Origin: Candidatus Bathyarchaeum sp.
GTDB lineage: Archaea > Thermoproteota > Bathyarchaeia > Bathyarchaeales > Bathyarchaeaceae
DNA: 20,790 nucleotides
Reading direction: 5' to 3'
NCBI GenBank assembly: GCA_003096235.1
Contig: PIXT01000072.1
Coordinates: 1-20,790 of the forward strand
In this document: one piece after another, positions 14,679 to 20,790 of the stretch
How positions within the stretch are numbered: the first letter of the stretch is position 1
Layout of the letters: each line of letters starts with the position of its first letter
Program-made: the position numbers and the translations under genes
Notes under the pieces: model-generated
What the model saw: only the letters and a program-made list of their open reading frames with translations
What the model was told of the DNA's origin: nothing
Database searches by the model: none

Positions 14679-14686
14679 ATTTAAAA
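14679..14686 (-). promoter_or_regulatory. TATA box for PGI/PMI
   Basis: The minus strand reads TTTTAAAT here, giving an expected start site near 14656. That is one base from the GTG at 14655 or 25 bases before the ATG at 14631, so both starts remain possible. Confidence 0.5.
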
Positions 14687-14882
14687 TAAGATAAAGACAT
14701 CGCCAAGATAACGTTTGCCCGAAAATCCAAAACTATCCATTTTAGTCAAAGAATGGTTCCGCATTTTTGAGGCTTAAGTTAAACAACAACACACGTTCAA
14801 TTTTTCGATTCTGTAATAATTAGGGTTCCAAGGCAAGATTGTGTACGCCAAAGACAAAAAACAAGACGCCTTTTTGGTTGTG

Positions 14883-15377
14883 TTACCATTTTTCAACTGT
14901 GGTGTGTGCAATTTCGTCGATGTATCTTTGATGAAGTTTGTCAGTTGTGAAATAGCTGCCTATTATGTCCAAAATCAGGAAAACAAAAAAGATTTTGCTG
15001 ATGTTTCTGATGAGAACGTTCTTGAATTCTGGTTTGTCGCCCGTTACGCTCACAACTTTGAGGTAAAACAATCGTTTTCCTATGGTGTATCCAAGAATTG
15101 ATTCAGTTATTGCAAAGTAGAAAAAGGAGAGTACTCCAGCCATAAGCATGTAATCAATAAACGAGAAAATCCATGTAGGGAAAACCAAGTCTTTTAGGAG
15201 TCCAGTTACAAAAAACAGTAGAATATAATCGATGCTAAATGCGAGGCATCGTGTAATCAATGGTTCCTGAAACGGAAAATTGTGTACAATTTTTGTTAAA
15301 AAGAATTTATCTGAAGTAATCAGCTGCCTGACAGGATTAACTATGTCTTTGATAGCGCTTGATCGCGACTTTTTCAT
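14883..15377 (-). CDS. RDD family membrane protein
   Basis: A 164-residue integral membrane protein of the RDD family, whose members include putative Na+(Li+)/H+ antiporters and proteins of unknown transport role. It has an RDD-type R43-x-x-A-x-x-I-D50 motif (TRCLAFSIDY), three membrane segments (about 44-62, 72-93, 126-144), and the loop GYTIGKRLFYLKVVSVTGDKPEF that usually links segments 2 and 3. It ends in TTDKLHQRYIDEIAHTTVEK, as in many members. ATG 15377 is preceded by GGAGGAG at ten-base spacing, so the 41 in-frame residues further upstream (to 15500) are probably untranslated. It lies downstream of the phosphatase gene on the same strand. Confidence 0.85.
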   Translation of the reverse strand: MKKSRSSAIKDIVNPVRQLITSDKFFLTKIVHNFPFQEPLITRCLAFSIDYILLFFVTGLLKDLVFPTWIFSFIDYMLMAGVLSFFYFAITESILGYTIGKRLFYLKVVSVTGDKPEFKNVLIRNISKIFFVFLILDIIGSYFTTDKLHQRYIDEIAHTTVEKW

Positions 15378-15550
15378 TTCTTGTTTCTCCTCCAGATAAA
15401 AATGAACTTTTCTGATGATTACTAGATAGTCTAAATCACTTTCGGGGCGCCCTAAAAAAGAAGAATTCCAGTTAGTGACACATATCAAAAACCGAAACAA
15501 AGAAGCTGAATTAGATTCTAAAATGCTTTTTTACTTAAAAAAATAAATTG

Positions 15551-15949
15551 TTACAGTGTTTTTGCTAGGTTCGCGACTTTGCTTTTTATTTTGTCAAACT
15601 CATGTGACGCCTGTTTAAACGGTAGCTGATATGGATCGTTGATGTTCCAAACCACAATTTTGTCGGCGCAATCTGGTGCCTGATCAAGAATTGCCCGTTC
15701 ATGTTCCCTTTCCATAGCCACTATCAGATCGTATACGCAAAGGTTCTTGGAGTCTAAACTGTCAGGAACTGTTTTCAAGAATTCGGTGGCTTGTTCTTGT
15801 TCTGCGTATCTTCTTGTCAGGTCCACAACTTTGTAGTATGCGTAGGTTCCAGCAGAATCAACATCAATGTCTGGTCTAAACTTTTTCAACAGTGCATCAG
15901 CTAATGGGCTTCGGCAAGCATTACCTGTGCAGACAAACAACACTTTCAT
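15551..15949 (-). CDS. Low-molecular-weight protein tyrosine phosphatase family
   Basis: A 132-residue protein with the LMW-PTP fold. The phosphate loop is C7-T-G-N-A-C-R13-S (CX5RS), and the general acid is D105 in NINDPYQLPF. A conserved DSAGT follows the loop (31-35). In archaea this fold serves as protein phosphatase or, less often, as arsenate reductase; there is no extra cysteine pair or ars context, so phosphatase is favoured. It starts at ATG 15949, divergent from the GT4 gene, and lies upstream of the RDD protein. Confidence 0.92.
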   Translation of the reverse strand: MKVLFVCTGNACRSPLADALLKKFRPDIDVDSAGTYAYYKVVDLTRRYAEQEQATEFLKTVPDSLDSKNLCVYDLIVAMEREHERAILDQAPDCADKIVVWNINDPYQLPFKQASHEFDKIKSKVANLAKTL

Positions 15950-16115
15950 TGCGGGAGCCTCTCAAGATTTTAGAACATTAATTATTTCGCACCTAATAAA
16001 CACCAACTTTTTGTCAAGTGAAAAGAAACTTATATCCAGTGACCATATTACAGATTCAATAAAGCTAATAACAAGATTCAATTCACAAAATAACTGAACA
16101 ACATATTAACGTAAT

Positions 16116-16142
16116 TTACCATATAACTAAAGCAACTGGTGA
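16116..16142 (+). promoter_or_regulatory. Candidate TATA and Shine-Dalgarno for the GT4 gene
   Basis: TTACCATATAAC (16116-16127) is TATA-like and GGTGA (16138-16142) precedes the ATG at 16149 by six bases. Start-site spacing from this TATA would be at the ATG, which would leave out the GGTGA. A second TATA-like element, ACTTATATCC at 16028-16037, would give a leader of about 90 bases that includes it. Confidence 0.4.
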
Positions 16143-16148
16143 ACAAGA

Positions 16149-17312
16149 ATGAAAGTGGGCACACTAACATGGGAATTCCCGCCAAGAGTCGTGGGTGGAA
16201 TAGCCCGCCACTGCGAAGGCTTAGCCAAAGCCCTTGTTAAGCAAAACCATGACGTACATCTTTTTACACTAGACTTTCCGGGGTCACCCGACTACGAAGA
16301 AATGGACGGCGTCAAAGTATACCGTGCCTCCACAGAGTTGGGGCACCCCAACTTTCTCACATGGGTTTTGCTGTTTAATCACTTCTTGTCAAAAAGAATG
16401 GCTGACACTACCAAAACAGTTGACTTTGACGTTATGCATGTTCACGATTGGCTAGCCGCTTTTTCAGGAATCTCGTTTAAGCATTACATAAAAAAGCCAA
16501 TGGTTCTTACGGTACACAGCACAGAGGTTGGACGTGCACAGGGTCTGCATAGCCCAGATTCGTTTTCTATTAATGGAATAGAATGGTGGTCAACATACGA
16601 AGCCAACAGAGTCATAGTCTGTAGTCAATCTATGAAAGATGAAATATGCAACCACTTTAACATTCCAGAAAAAAAGGTTGACGTGATTCCAAACGCCATA
16701 GACCCAACAAAGTATCAAACTTCTGCTGACCGCGGAGCAGTAAGACAACGTTACGGCGTAGGCTGGGGAGAAAAACTGATTTTGTGCGTAGGACGTTTGG
16801 TTCCACAAAAAGGAGTAGAATACTTCATCAGAGCAATACCCGCCATAGCCAAAAGCTATCCAGAAGCAAAATACATTATCGTCGGAGAAGGATGGTCACG
16901 AGACATCCTAGAAGCAGAAGCCCGCGCCAGCGGACATGCCGACAAGATCAAGTTTACAGGTTTTGCCCCTGACAAAGAAGTAATCGAACTCATGACCAGC
17001 GCAGACGTTCTGGTTGTGCCCTCAATTTATGAACCGTTTGGCATAGTTGCCTTGGAGGGAATGGCTACTGGTGTTCCTGTGGTAGCCAGTAATGTGGGAG
17101 GCTTAGCTGAAGTGATAGATCATGACCGCACAGGCGTTTTCGTGTATCCGCGAAGCCCAGAGTCTATTGCGTGGGGAATCGGCAAAATATTATCTGATCC
17201 AGATCACGCTAAATGGTTGGCTAAGAACGCAAAAGAAAAGCTCCACAAGGCTTATAGTTGGGAAGCAGTTGCTATGAAGACTGTTGAGGTCTACAGAAAG
17301 GTGGTGGAATAA
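16149..17312 (+). CDS. GT4-family glycosyltransferase (glycogen-synthase-like)
   Basis: A retaining GT-B glycosyltransferase of 387 residues. The N-terminal donor-domain start MKVGTLTWEFPPRVVGGIARH carries the GG loop of glycogen/starch synthase relatives; VHDW (98-101) is a typical acceptor-side motif. The C-terminal domain has ILCVGRLVPQKGVEYFIRAI (a GR..P.KG nucleotide-sugar loop) and the EX7E motif, E295 to E303, in YEPFGIVALE. It uses a sugar nucleotide, but which sugar and acceptor are not decidable. A winged-helix gene starts directly at its stop, and a second GT4 gene with the same architecture lies nearby on the other strand. Codon choice changes to T-rich in its last quarter. Confidence 0.92.
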   Translation: MKVGTLTWEFPPRVVGGIARHCEGLAKALVKQNHDVHLFTLDFPGSPDYEEMDGVKVYRASTELGHPNFLTWVLLFNHFLSKRMADTTKTVDFDVMHVHDWLAAFSGISFKHYIKKPMVLTVHSTEVGRAQGLHSPDSFSINGIEWWSTYEANRVIVCSQSMKDEICNHFNIPEKKVDVIPNAIDPTKYQTSADRGAVRQRYGVGWGEKLILCVGRLVPQKGVEYFIRAIPAIAKSYPEAKYIIVGEGWSRDILEAEARASGHADKIKFTGFAPDKEVIELMTSADVLVVPSIYEPFGIVALEGMATGVPVVASNVGGLAEVIDHDRTGVFVYPRSPESIAWGIGKILSDPDHAKWLAKNAKEKLHKAYSWEAVAMKTVEVYRKVVE

Positions 17313-17588
17313 ATGGGCGAAAATCACTCTTTCCGTTCGCAACCTGATGAACAGCCCAATCAATTACGTCTTTTAATTATGCTCCACAACATCGGCGCAA
17401 CTGAAGCCTCAAAAGCGTTAACTATAGTCCAGATTTCTGAGTGGACCCGAATGGAGGCACCTGAACTGGAAGTTCACCTTCAAAAACTGATTGAGCTAGG
17501 TTACGCTCAGCATTTTCGTTCAGAAGAAACTGACAAATACCATCTTACAACTGATGGCATCCGAAAAGTGTTGAGCTTATACAGTTAA
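17313..17588 (+). CDS. Small winged-helix protein linked to the GT4 gene
   Basis: A 91-residue protein starting immediately at the GT4 stop codon (TAAATG), with GGTGG just upstream as Shine-Dalgarno. Residues 15-88 look like a winged helix: QLRLLIMLHNIGATEASKAL, then TIVQISEWTRMEAPELEVHLQKLIELGYA and the wing with DKYHLTTDGIRKVL. I do not recognise a specific family. Because of translational coupling to the glycosyltransferase, it is likely a regulator of this sugar block, which is inference. It converges with the GalT-like gene with only ten bases between the stops. Confidence 0.75.
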   Translation: MGENHSFRSQPDEQPNQLRLLIMLHNIGATEASKALTIVQISEWTRMEAPELEVHLQKLIELGYAQHFRSEETDKYHLTTDGIRKVLSLYS

Positions 17589-17598
17589 AGTCAGGCTG

Positions 17599-18645
17599 CT
17601 ACTTCAAAGATTTTTTCTCTGCCTGAACTGCAGACCGTAGTTCTGCGGCGGCGTCTTCAGGCGAAATAGTGTTAATGAACATTCCTGTGCTTTTCTCAAA
17701 ACCCGCCCATGTAACCAATTTGGGATAAACTTCAAGATGCCAATGGTAACAATCTTGTGCATCCTCGGTTAGTATTGTGTGGAAACCAAAATTGTATGGC
17801 GGATCATTCAACAACGACCGTAAACCCCCTAAACAGACCCGCATAGTTTCAGCCAAATCCTTAACTTCGCCACCAGACATGCCCAACATGTTCGAGCAAT
17901 GACGCTTAGGAACAACCCAAAACTCAAAGGGGTTAACGCTTGCCCACGGAGCAAAAACCACAAAACTGTTATTCGCCCAAATAAAACGTGAACCCACAGA
18001 CTCTTTCTTTAAAACATCACAAAACAGGCACTCCCTGTTTTTGTTCCAGTAACTTTTGCTTGCGTTTAGTTCCTCTTCTAGAGTTGTTGGAATACACGGA
18101 GTTGTAATCAGTTGGCTGTGCGGATGCGACAAAGATGCGCCTGCGTTGTGTCCGTGATTCCTGAAGATTGAAACGTGTTTCACGTAGGATTTTTTGGAAA
18201 GGGCAGCCAATCGGTCAAGGTACGCGTTTATTGTGTAGACAATCTGCGAAATTTTTGCGACCCCAAGGTGCTCATTGTGGCAAGATGATTCTATGATGAC
18301 TTCGTGGTGACCTACTGCTCGTGCTAAGTTGGGGCTTTGTTTGATTAATTCATCTTTTTTTGTTGGCGCCGCAAAAACAGGATACAAGTTGGGTATAACC
18401 CTCACCAGCCAGTTTTTGTGGCAAAAACCGTTTTGGTCAATTTCCTTTTTGAGTGCTTCATCCGAAGAAAGATACACTAGCACTGCGGGGGGCGTCATAT
18501 GCTCATTACCGAGGCAAAGAGGACAAACTCCGCTAGTCTCTGCAAGCTTTTTTGTATGAAAATCTGTAGGTCTTTTTTTGCGTTCTTTAGCGATGACAAC
18601 CCATCTGTTCAGCAAATAATCTTTTCGAACTTGGTTAGTTGCCAT
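17599..18645 (-). CDS. galT: GalT-like galactose-1-phosphate uridylyltransferase
   Basis: A HIT-superfamily nucleotidyltransferase of 348 residues that exchanges hexose-1-phosphates with nucleotide sugars, as in the Leloir pathway. The zinc site uses C41 and C44 (VCPLC) with a histidine near 113-114, and the catalytic region is LSHPHSQ, with H174 as zinc ligand and H176 as the nucleophile. Later CLFCDV could add structural metal binding. The C-terminal repeat half has DCYHWHLEVYPKLVTWAGFEKSTGMFIN. Archaeal relatives are not always specific for galactose, so ADP- or UDP-glucose roles are possible. It follows the upstream GT4 gene by 24 bases on the same strand, suggesting a pathway link. Confidence 0.93.
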   Translation of the reverse strand: MATNQVRKDYLLNRWVVIAKERKKRPTDFHTKKLAETSGVCPLCLGNEHMTPPAVLVYLSSDEALKKEIDQNGFCHKNWLVRVIPNLYPVFAAPTKKDELIKQSPNLARAVGHHEVIIESSCHNEHLGVAKISQIVYTINAYLDRLAALSKKSYVKHVSIFRNHGHNAGASLSHPHSQLITTPCIPTTLEEELNASKSYWNKNRECLFCDVLKKESVGSRFIWANNSFVVFAPWASVNPFEFWVVPKRHCSNMLGMSGGEVKDLAETMRVCLGGLRSLLNDPPYNFGFHTILTEDAQDCYHWHLEVYPKLVTWAGFEKSTGMFINTISPEDAAAELRSAVQAEKKSLK

Positions 18646-18669
18646 TTTTTCTTCCAGCTAAAGACCTGT

Positions 18670-19944
18670 TCATGTAGAAGAATCCTTAATCTTTTTTTGT
18701 TTTAAGACTTCAGAGTAGCGGTCAATTGTTGACTTGGCGGCTGAGTCCCAGCTAAAAAGGTCAATGACACGTTTTCTGCCGTTGCGTCCTAACTGGATTC
18801 TTTTTTTAGGGTCTTCGATGGCGCTTATAATTCCCCAAGCTATGTCTGAGGGGTCGTTTGGGTTAATGTGGAATCCACAGTGGTCATTGCCGCTTATGCT
18901 GACGATTTCTCTCATTCCGCTTGTGCCTGCAGCTCCAACAATTACGGGTTTCTCCATGCTCATTGCTTCTAGAGTGACGATTCCGAAGGGTTCGTATAAG
19001 CTAGGATAAGCTGCAACATCACATGCGGCGTAGTGTGCGATTCGCTCTTCCTCGGGTATGAACTCGAAACGGAAGTTAACAACATCTTCAAGCTTTAGGT
19101 TACGAACTAATCCTTCCAGATAGTCTCGCATGTCACCCAAGCCTACAACCACAAGTTTTGCGTTTGGAATCTTTTGCAAAACTTGAGGCATTGCCCTGAT
19201 GAGTTTATCTACACCTTTAATCCACACGAGTCGTCCAACAAAAAGAATCATCATATCATCGTCGCTGAGTCCATACATGCTTTTGATTTCTCTGATTCGC
19301 TCTTGACTTACTTGATCAGGACTATACTTCTTTGGATCAACACCATTATAGCAGACCCTGATCTTTTCTGCAGGAAACCCAGCTTGTATAAGCTCATCTT
19401 GCATGGCATAAGAAACAGTTATGACCATATCAGCCATCTGTCCCCCACGGTTTTCGATGCTGCTTACTACAGCTGAACCGTTGCCTAGTGTGCGTCCTCG
19501 CTCATTGGAGTGCACATGAAACGCCAAAGGTATCCCAAGCTCCTTTTTTATTGTGATTCCCGCAATAACTGAGAGCCAGTCATGAGCGACCACCAAATCG
19601 AATTTGAAGTCTTCGCCTCTAACAAGCTCGTTTATCATCTTTGCAGAGCTTAGATAATTGTACATCAAAATCTTTGAGAAGAACTGAATTCCCCTACCCC
19701 ACTTTTTAACGTCTTCAGCTAATACATCCGGCAAAGAATCAGACACATCTATGTGAACTGGACGATGAATTTCTATGCCCCGTAAAAGCTCTCTTGTGGG
19801 TAGGCTTCCTTTGTCATCGTTCATGGTGAAGACGGTGACGTCGTGACCAAGCAAAACGAACTTGCGCGTTATCTCCGCAGCATAAGTTCCTAGACCACCA
19901 ACAATTTTGGGTGGATACTCATAAACAAACACAGCTATCTTCAT
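18670..19944 (-). CDS. GT4-family glycosyltransferase (glycogen-synthase-like)
   Basis: A second GT-B glycosyltransferase, 424 residues. Its start MKIAVFVYEYPPKIVGGLGTY parallels the 387-residue GT4 enzyme, and so do AHDW (120-123), LFVGRLVWIKGVDKLI (234-249) and the EX7E motif, E318 to E326, in YEPFGIVTLE. GGLG is the loop known from glycogen/starch synthases, which is why a glucan product is considered. TATA-like ATATAAAA is correctly spaced before the ATG, and GGTGA is eight bases upstream. The GalT-like gene follows on the same strand. The two GT4 enzymes may act in one glycan pathway; which sugar is used is not visible. Confidence 0.92.
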   Translation of the reverse strand: MKIAVFVYEYPPKIVGGLGTYAAEITRKFVLLGHDVTVFTMNDDKGSLPTRELLRGIEIHRPVHIDVSDSLPDVLAEDVKKWGRGIQFFSKILMYNYLSSAKMINELVRGEDFKFDLVVAHDWLSVIAGITIKKELGIPLAFHVHSNERGRTLGNGSAVVSSIENRGGQMADMVITVSYAMQDELIQAGFPAEKIRVCYNGVDPKKYSPDQVSQERIREIKSMYGLSDDDMMILFVGRLVWIKGVDKLIRAMPQVLQKIPNAKLVVVGLGDMRDYLEGLVRNLKLEDVVNFRFEFIPEEERIAHYAACDVAAYPSLYEPFGIVTLEAMSMEKPVIVGAAGTSGMREIVSISGNDHCGFHINPNDPSDIAWGIISAIEDPKKRIQLGRNGRKRVIDLFSWDSAAKSTIDRYSEVLKQKKIKDSST

Positions 19945-19968
19945 TTAGGTTTCACCATTTCAAACAGT

Positions 19969-19980
19969 CGTTTTATATGT
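19969..19980 (-). promoter_or_regulatory. TATA box of the GT4-GalT operon
   Basis: The minus strand reads ACATATAAAACG here, about 25-35 bases before the ATG at 19944. A start site close to 19949 would make the transcript nearly leaderless. Confidence 0.5.
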
Positions 19981-20095
19981 TAAAGCAGTATAGAGCCATT
20001 TCAGTTTTGTAAGGAAGCGTTATTTAACCGTTACTAGCTTTGCCTAAAGAAGCCTAATACACCTTTTGACTGATGCAATCAAGGTTAGCCGATGG

Positions 20096-20521
20096 TTACT
20101 GGTAAATTTCTGCCACTTTAGCGAAAACATAAACTTGTTTTGTCCAAGTGGTAATCCAATAGTTCAAGTCTTCACTTATTGCTTGGATGTTTGCTTGTGC
20201 GCCCTCTATTGTTATCTCTGCTATAACAATAGTGTCAGGAATAAAACGAAATCCCCAATAGTTATCGTATTCTTCTATAACTCCGCCAATCCACAGTTCA
20301 GTTTGATTCTCATTCAGATCTGCTAACGCGCTCCAAACCTCTGAGTCAACGGTTTCAACAGCAATAACATCGTCTTTTGAATCAACAATTACAGCCCATC
20401 GGTCCGTTTCATGCTTTGTCTTGTTTGAGTAATCTGAATTGCTCCAGTATGCAATTGGCGAAAAAACAATCAGCACAATAACTACAGTTAATAGGGCAAC
20501 TAAAACAGTTTTCTTGTCCAA
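20096..20521 (-). CDS. Membrane-anchored exported protein of unknown function
   Basis: A 141-residue protein with one N-terminal membrane anchor (residues 5-26, VLVALLTVVIVLIVFSPIAY) and an extracytoplasmic domain containing a sequon (NQT). The domain is beta-like, with WAVIVDSKDD, ELWIGGVIEEYDNYWGFRF, IPDTIVIAEITIEGAQANI and a C-terminal LNYWITTWTKQVYVF. The WxF-x-x-PDT-x-x-AE pattern recalls the N-terminal domain of BP74-type proteins, but this is from memory and weak. The start is TTG 20521; GGAG is about 10 bases upstream, and the ATG nearer to it is out of frame. A TATA-like stretch at 20598-20610 precedes it. Confidence 0.7.
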   Translation of the reverse strand: MDKKTVLVALLTVVIVLIVFSPIAYWSNSDYSNKTKHETDRWAVIVDSKDDVIAVETVDSEVWSALADLNENQTELWIGGVIEEYDNYWGFRFIPDTIVIAEITIEGAQANIQAISEDLNYWITTWTKQVYVFAKVAEIYQ

Positions 20522-20597
20522 AAAGCCATTTCTCCTGTTTTAATCCAAGGCTACCGTTAGGTTTTGTATTTACTGGTTATTTGAAAGTCATCTTTTT

Positions 20598-20610
20598 CTA
20601 TAATATACAG
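20598..20610 (-). promoter_or_regulatory. TATA-like element for the exported protein gene
   Basis: The minus strand reads CTGTATATTATAG. It would give a start near 20575 and a leader of about 55 bases with GGAG ahead of TTG 20521. Confidence 0.35.
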
Positions 20611-20663
20611 TTTGAATGTTTGTGTAGTTTAATCTTTTTGAAAAATTAGACACAATTTTAGTT

Positions 20664-20726
20664 AATGCACGCAAACGTGTATAACCTTGTATGTGTAAGT
20701 CGTTAATCAAGACTTTGTTTGATTAA
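20664..20726 (+). promoter_or_regulatory. Promoter with two palindromes before the last gene
   Basis: GTGTATAAC (20678-20686) is TATA-like and overlaps the imperfect palindrome TTAATGCACG-CAAA-CGTGTATAA (from about 20662). The second element is a perfect 8-base inverted repeat, TTAATCAA (20703-20710) and TTGATTAA (20719-20726), placed over the predicted transcription start. This layout is typical for an autoregulated repressor. Confidence 0.45.
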
Positions 20727-20738
20727 GGGGGGAAAAGT

Positions 20739-20790
20739 TTGGCTAAACAAATGAGTGAATTAGAGCAGAAAGTTTACGACTACATAAAAG
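20739..20790 (+). CDS. Start of a probable winged-helix regulator (partial)
   Basis: Only 17 codons are in the window, beginning TTG 20739 (MAKQMSELEQKVYDYIK) with GGGGGG (20727-20732) six bases before. An ATG at 20751 is in frame as an alternative. The SELEQKVYDYIK stretch resembles the first helix of winged-helix regulators, and palindromes in the promoter agree, but the family cannot be named from so little. The gene continues past the window end. Confidence 0.5.
   Translation, partial: MAKQMSELEQKVYDYIK

Noticed and set aside
14841..15101. 86-residue plus-strand frame at the 3' end of the RDD gene
   Set aside because: It is antisense to an RDD membrane protein with clear motifs.
15378..15500. 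41-residue N-terminal extension of the RDD protein
   Set aside because: The GGAGGAG site directly before ATG 15377 favours the shorter start; the upstream residues show no RDD or zinc-ribbon motif, though their codon pattern is not clearly non-coding.

Overview
This is an archaeal chromosome segment of moderate A+T content, probably from the TACK group. The evidence is the start of an archaeal 16S rRNA gene with its typical 5' sequence, archaeal-type ribosomal proteins (uL3, uL4, uL23, uL2), a homotetramer-type tRNA-splicing endonuclease, an archaeal/eukaryotic-type glycyl-tRNA synthetase, a bifunctional PGI/PMI, and TATA/BRE promoters that often sit 25-30 bases before a start codon (leaderless mRNAs). 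Bathyarchaeia is my best guess for the lineage, but it rests on general resemblance rather than a tree. TTG and GTG starts are common. There are no transposons, CRISPR arrays or tRNA genes.

Layout. (1) 1-390: the 5' end of a 16S rRNA gene, its hairpin-rich leader and its promoter, all on the minus strand. (2) 500-2078: a small unknown protein and an M20 metallopeptidase. (3) 2254-5557: a regulator-rich block. It holds a membrane-tethered winged-helix protein with an exported domain, an overlooked 52-residue four-cysteine protein, a ribbon-helix-helix protein, a PadR regulator, an HTH-PAS-PAS sensor divergent from PadR across a large palindromic promoter, and a two-cluster ferredoxin. (4) 5742-9350: a shortened ribosomal-protein cluster, uL3-uL4-uL23, then a DedA membrane protein, then uL2 with its own promoter; S19 does not follow. 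(5) 9616-10589: two tandem, overlapping, paralogous unknown proteins with C-terminal winged helices. (6) 10595-14631, minus strand: PGI/PMI, glycyl-tRNA synthetase, a DUF47/PhoU-like protein and EndA. (7) 14883-15949, minus strand: an RDD membrane protein and a low-molecular-weight phosphatase. (8) 16149-19944: a sugar block of two GT4 glycosyltransferases, a small winged-helix protein and a GalT-like nucleotidyltransferase. (9) 20096-20790: a membrane-anchored exported protein and the start of a probable regulator with a palindrome at its promoter.

How the parts fit. The right third links sugar-phosphate isomerization (PGI/PMI), hexose-1-phosphate/nucleotide-sugar exchange (GalT-like) and glycosyl transfer (two GT4 enzymes), suggesting polysaccharide storage or surface glycosylation. 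The middle is translation machinery. The left block is sensing and regulation. I see no defence system or obviously new multi-gene machine. The least explained items are the divergent palindromic promoter, the paralogous wHTH pair, the membrane-bound wHTH sensor, the small Cys4 protein, and DedA placed between uL23 and uL2.
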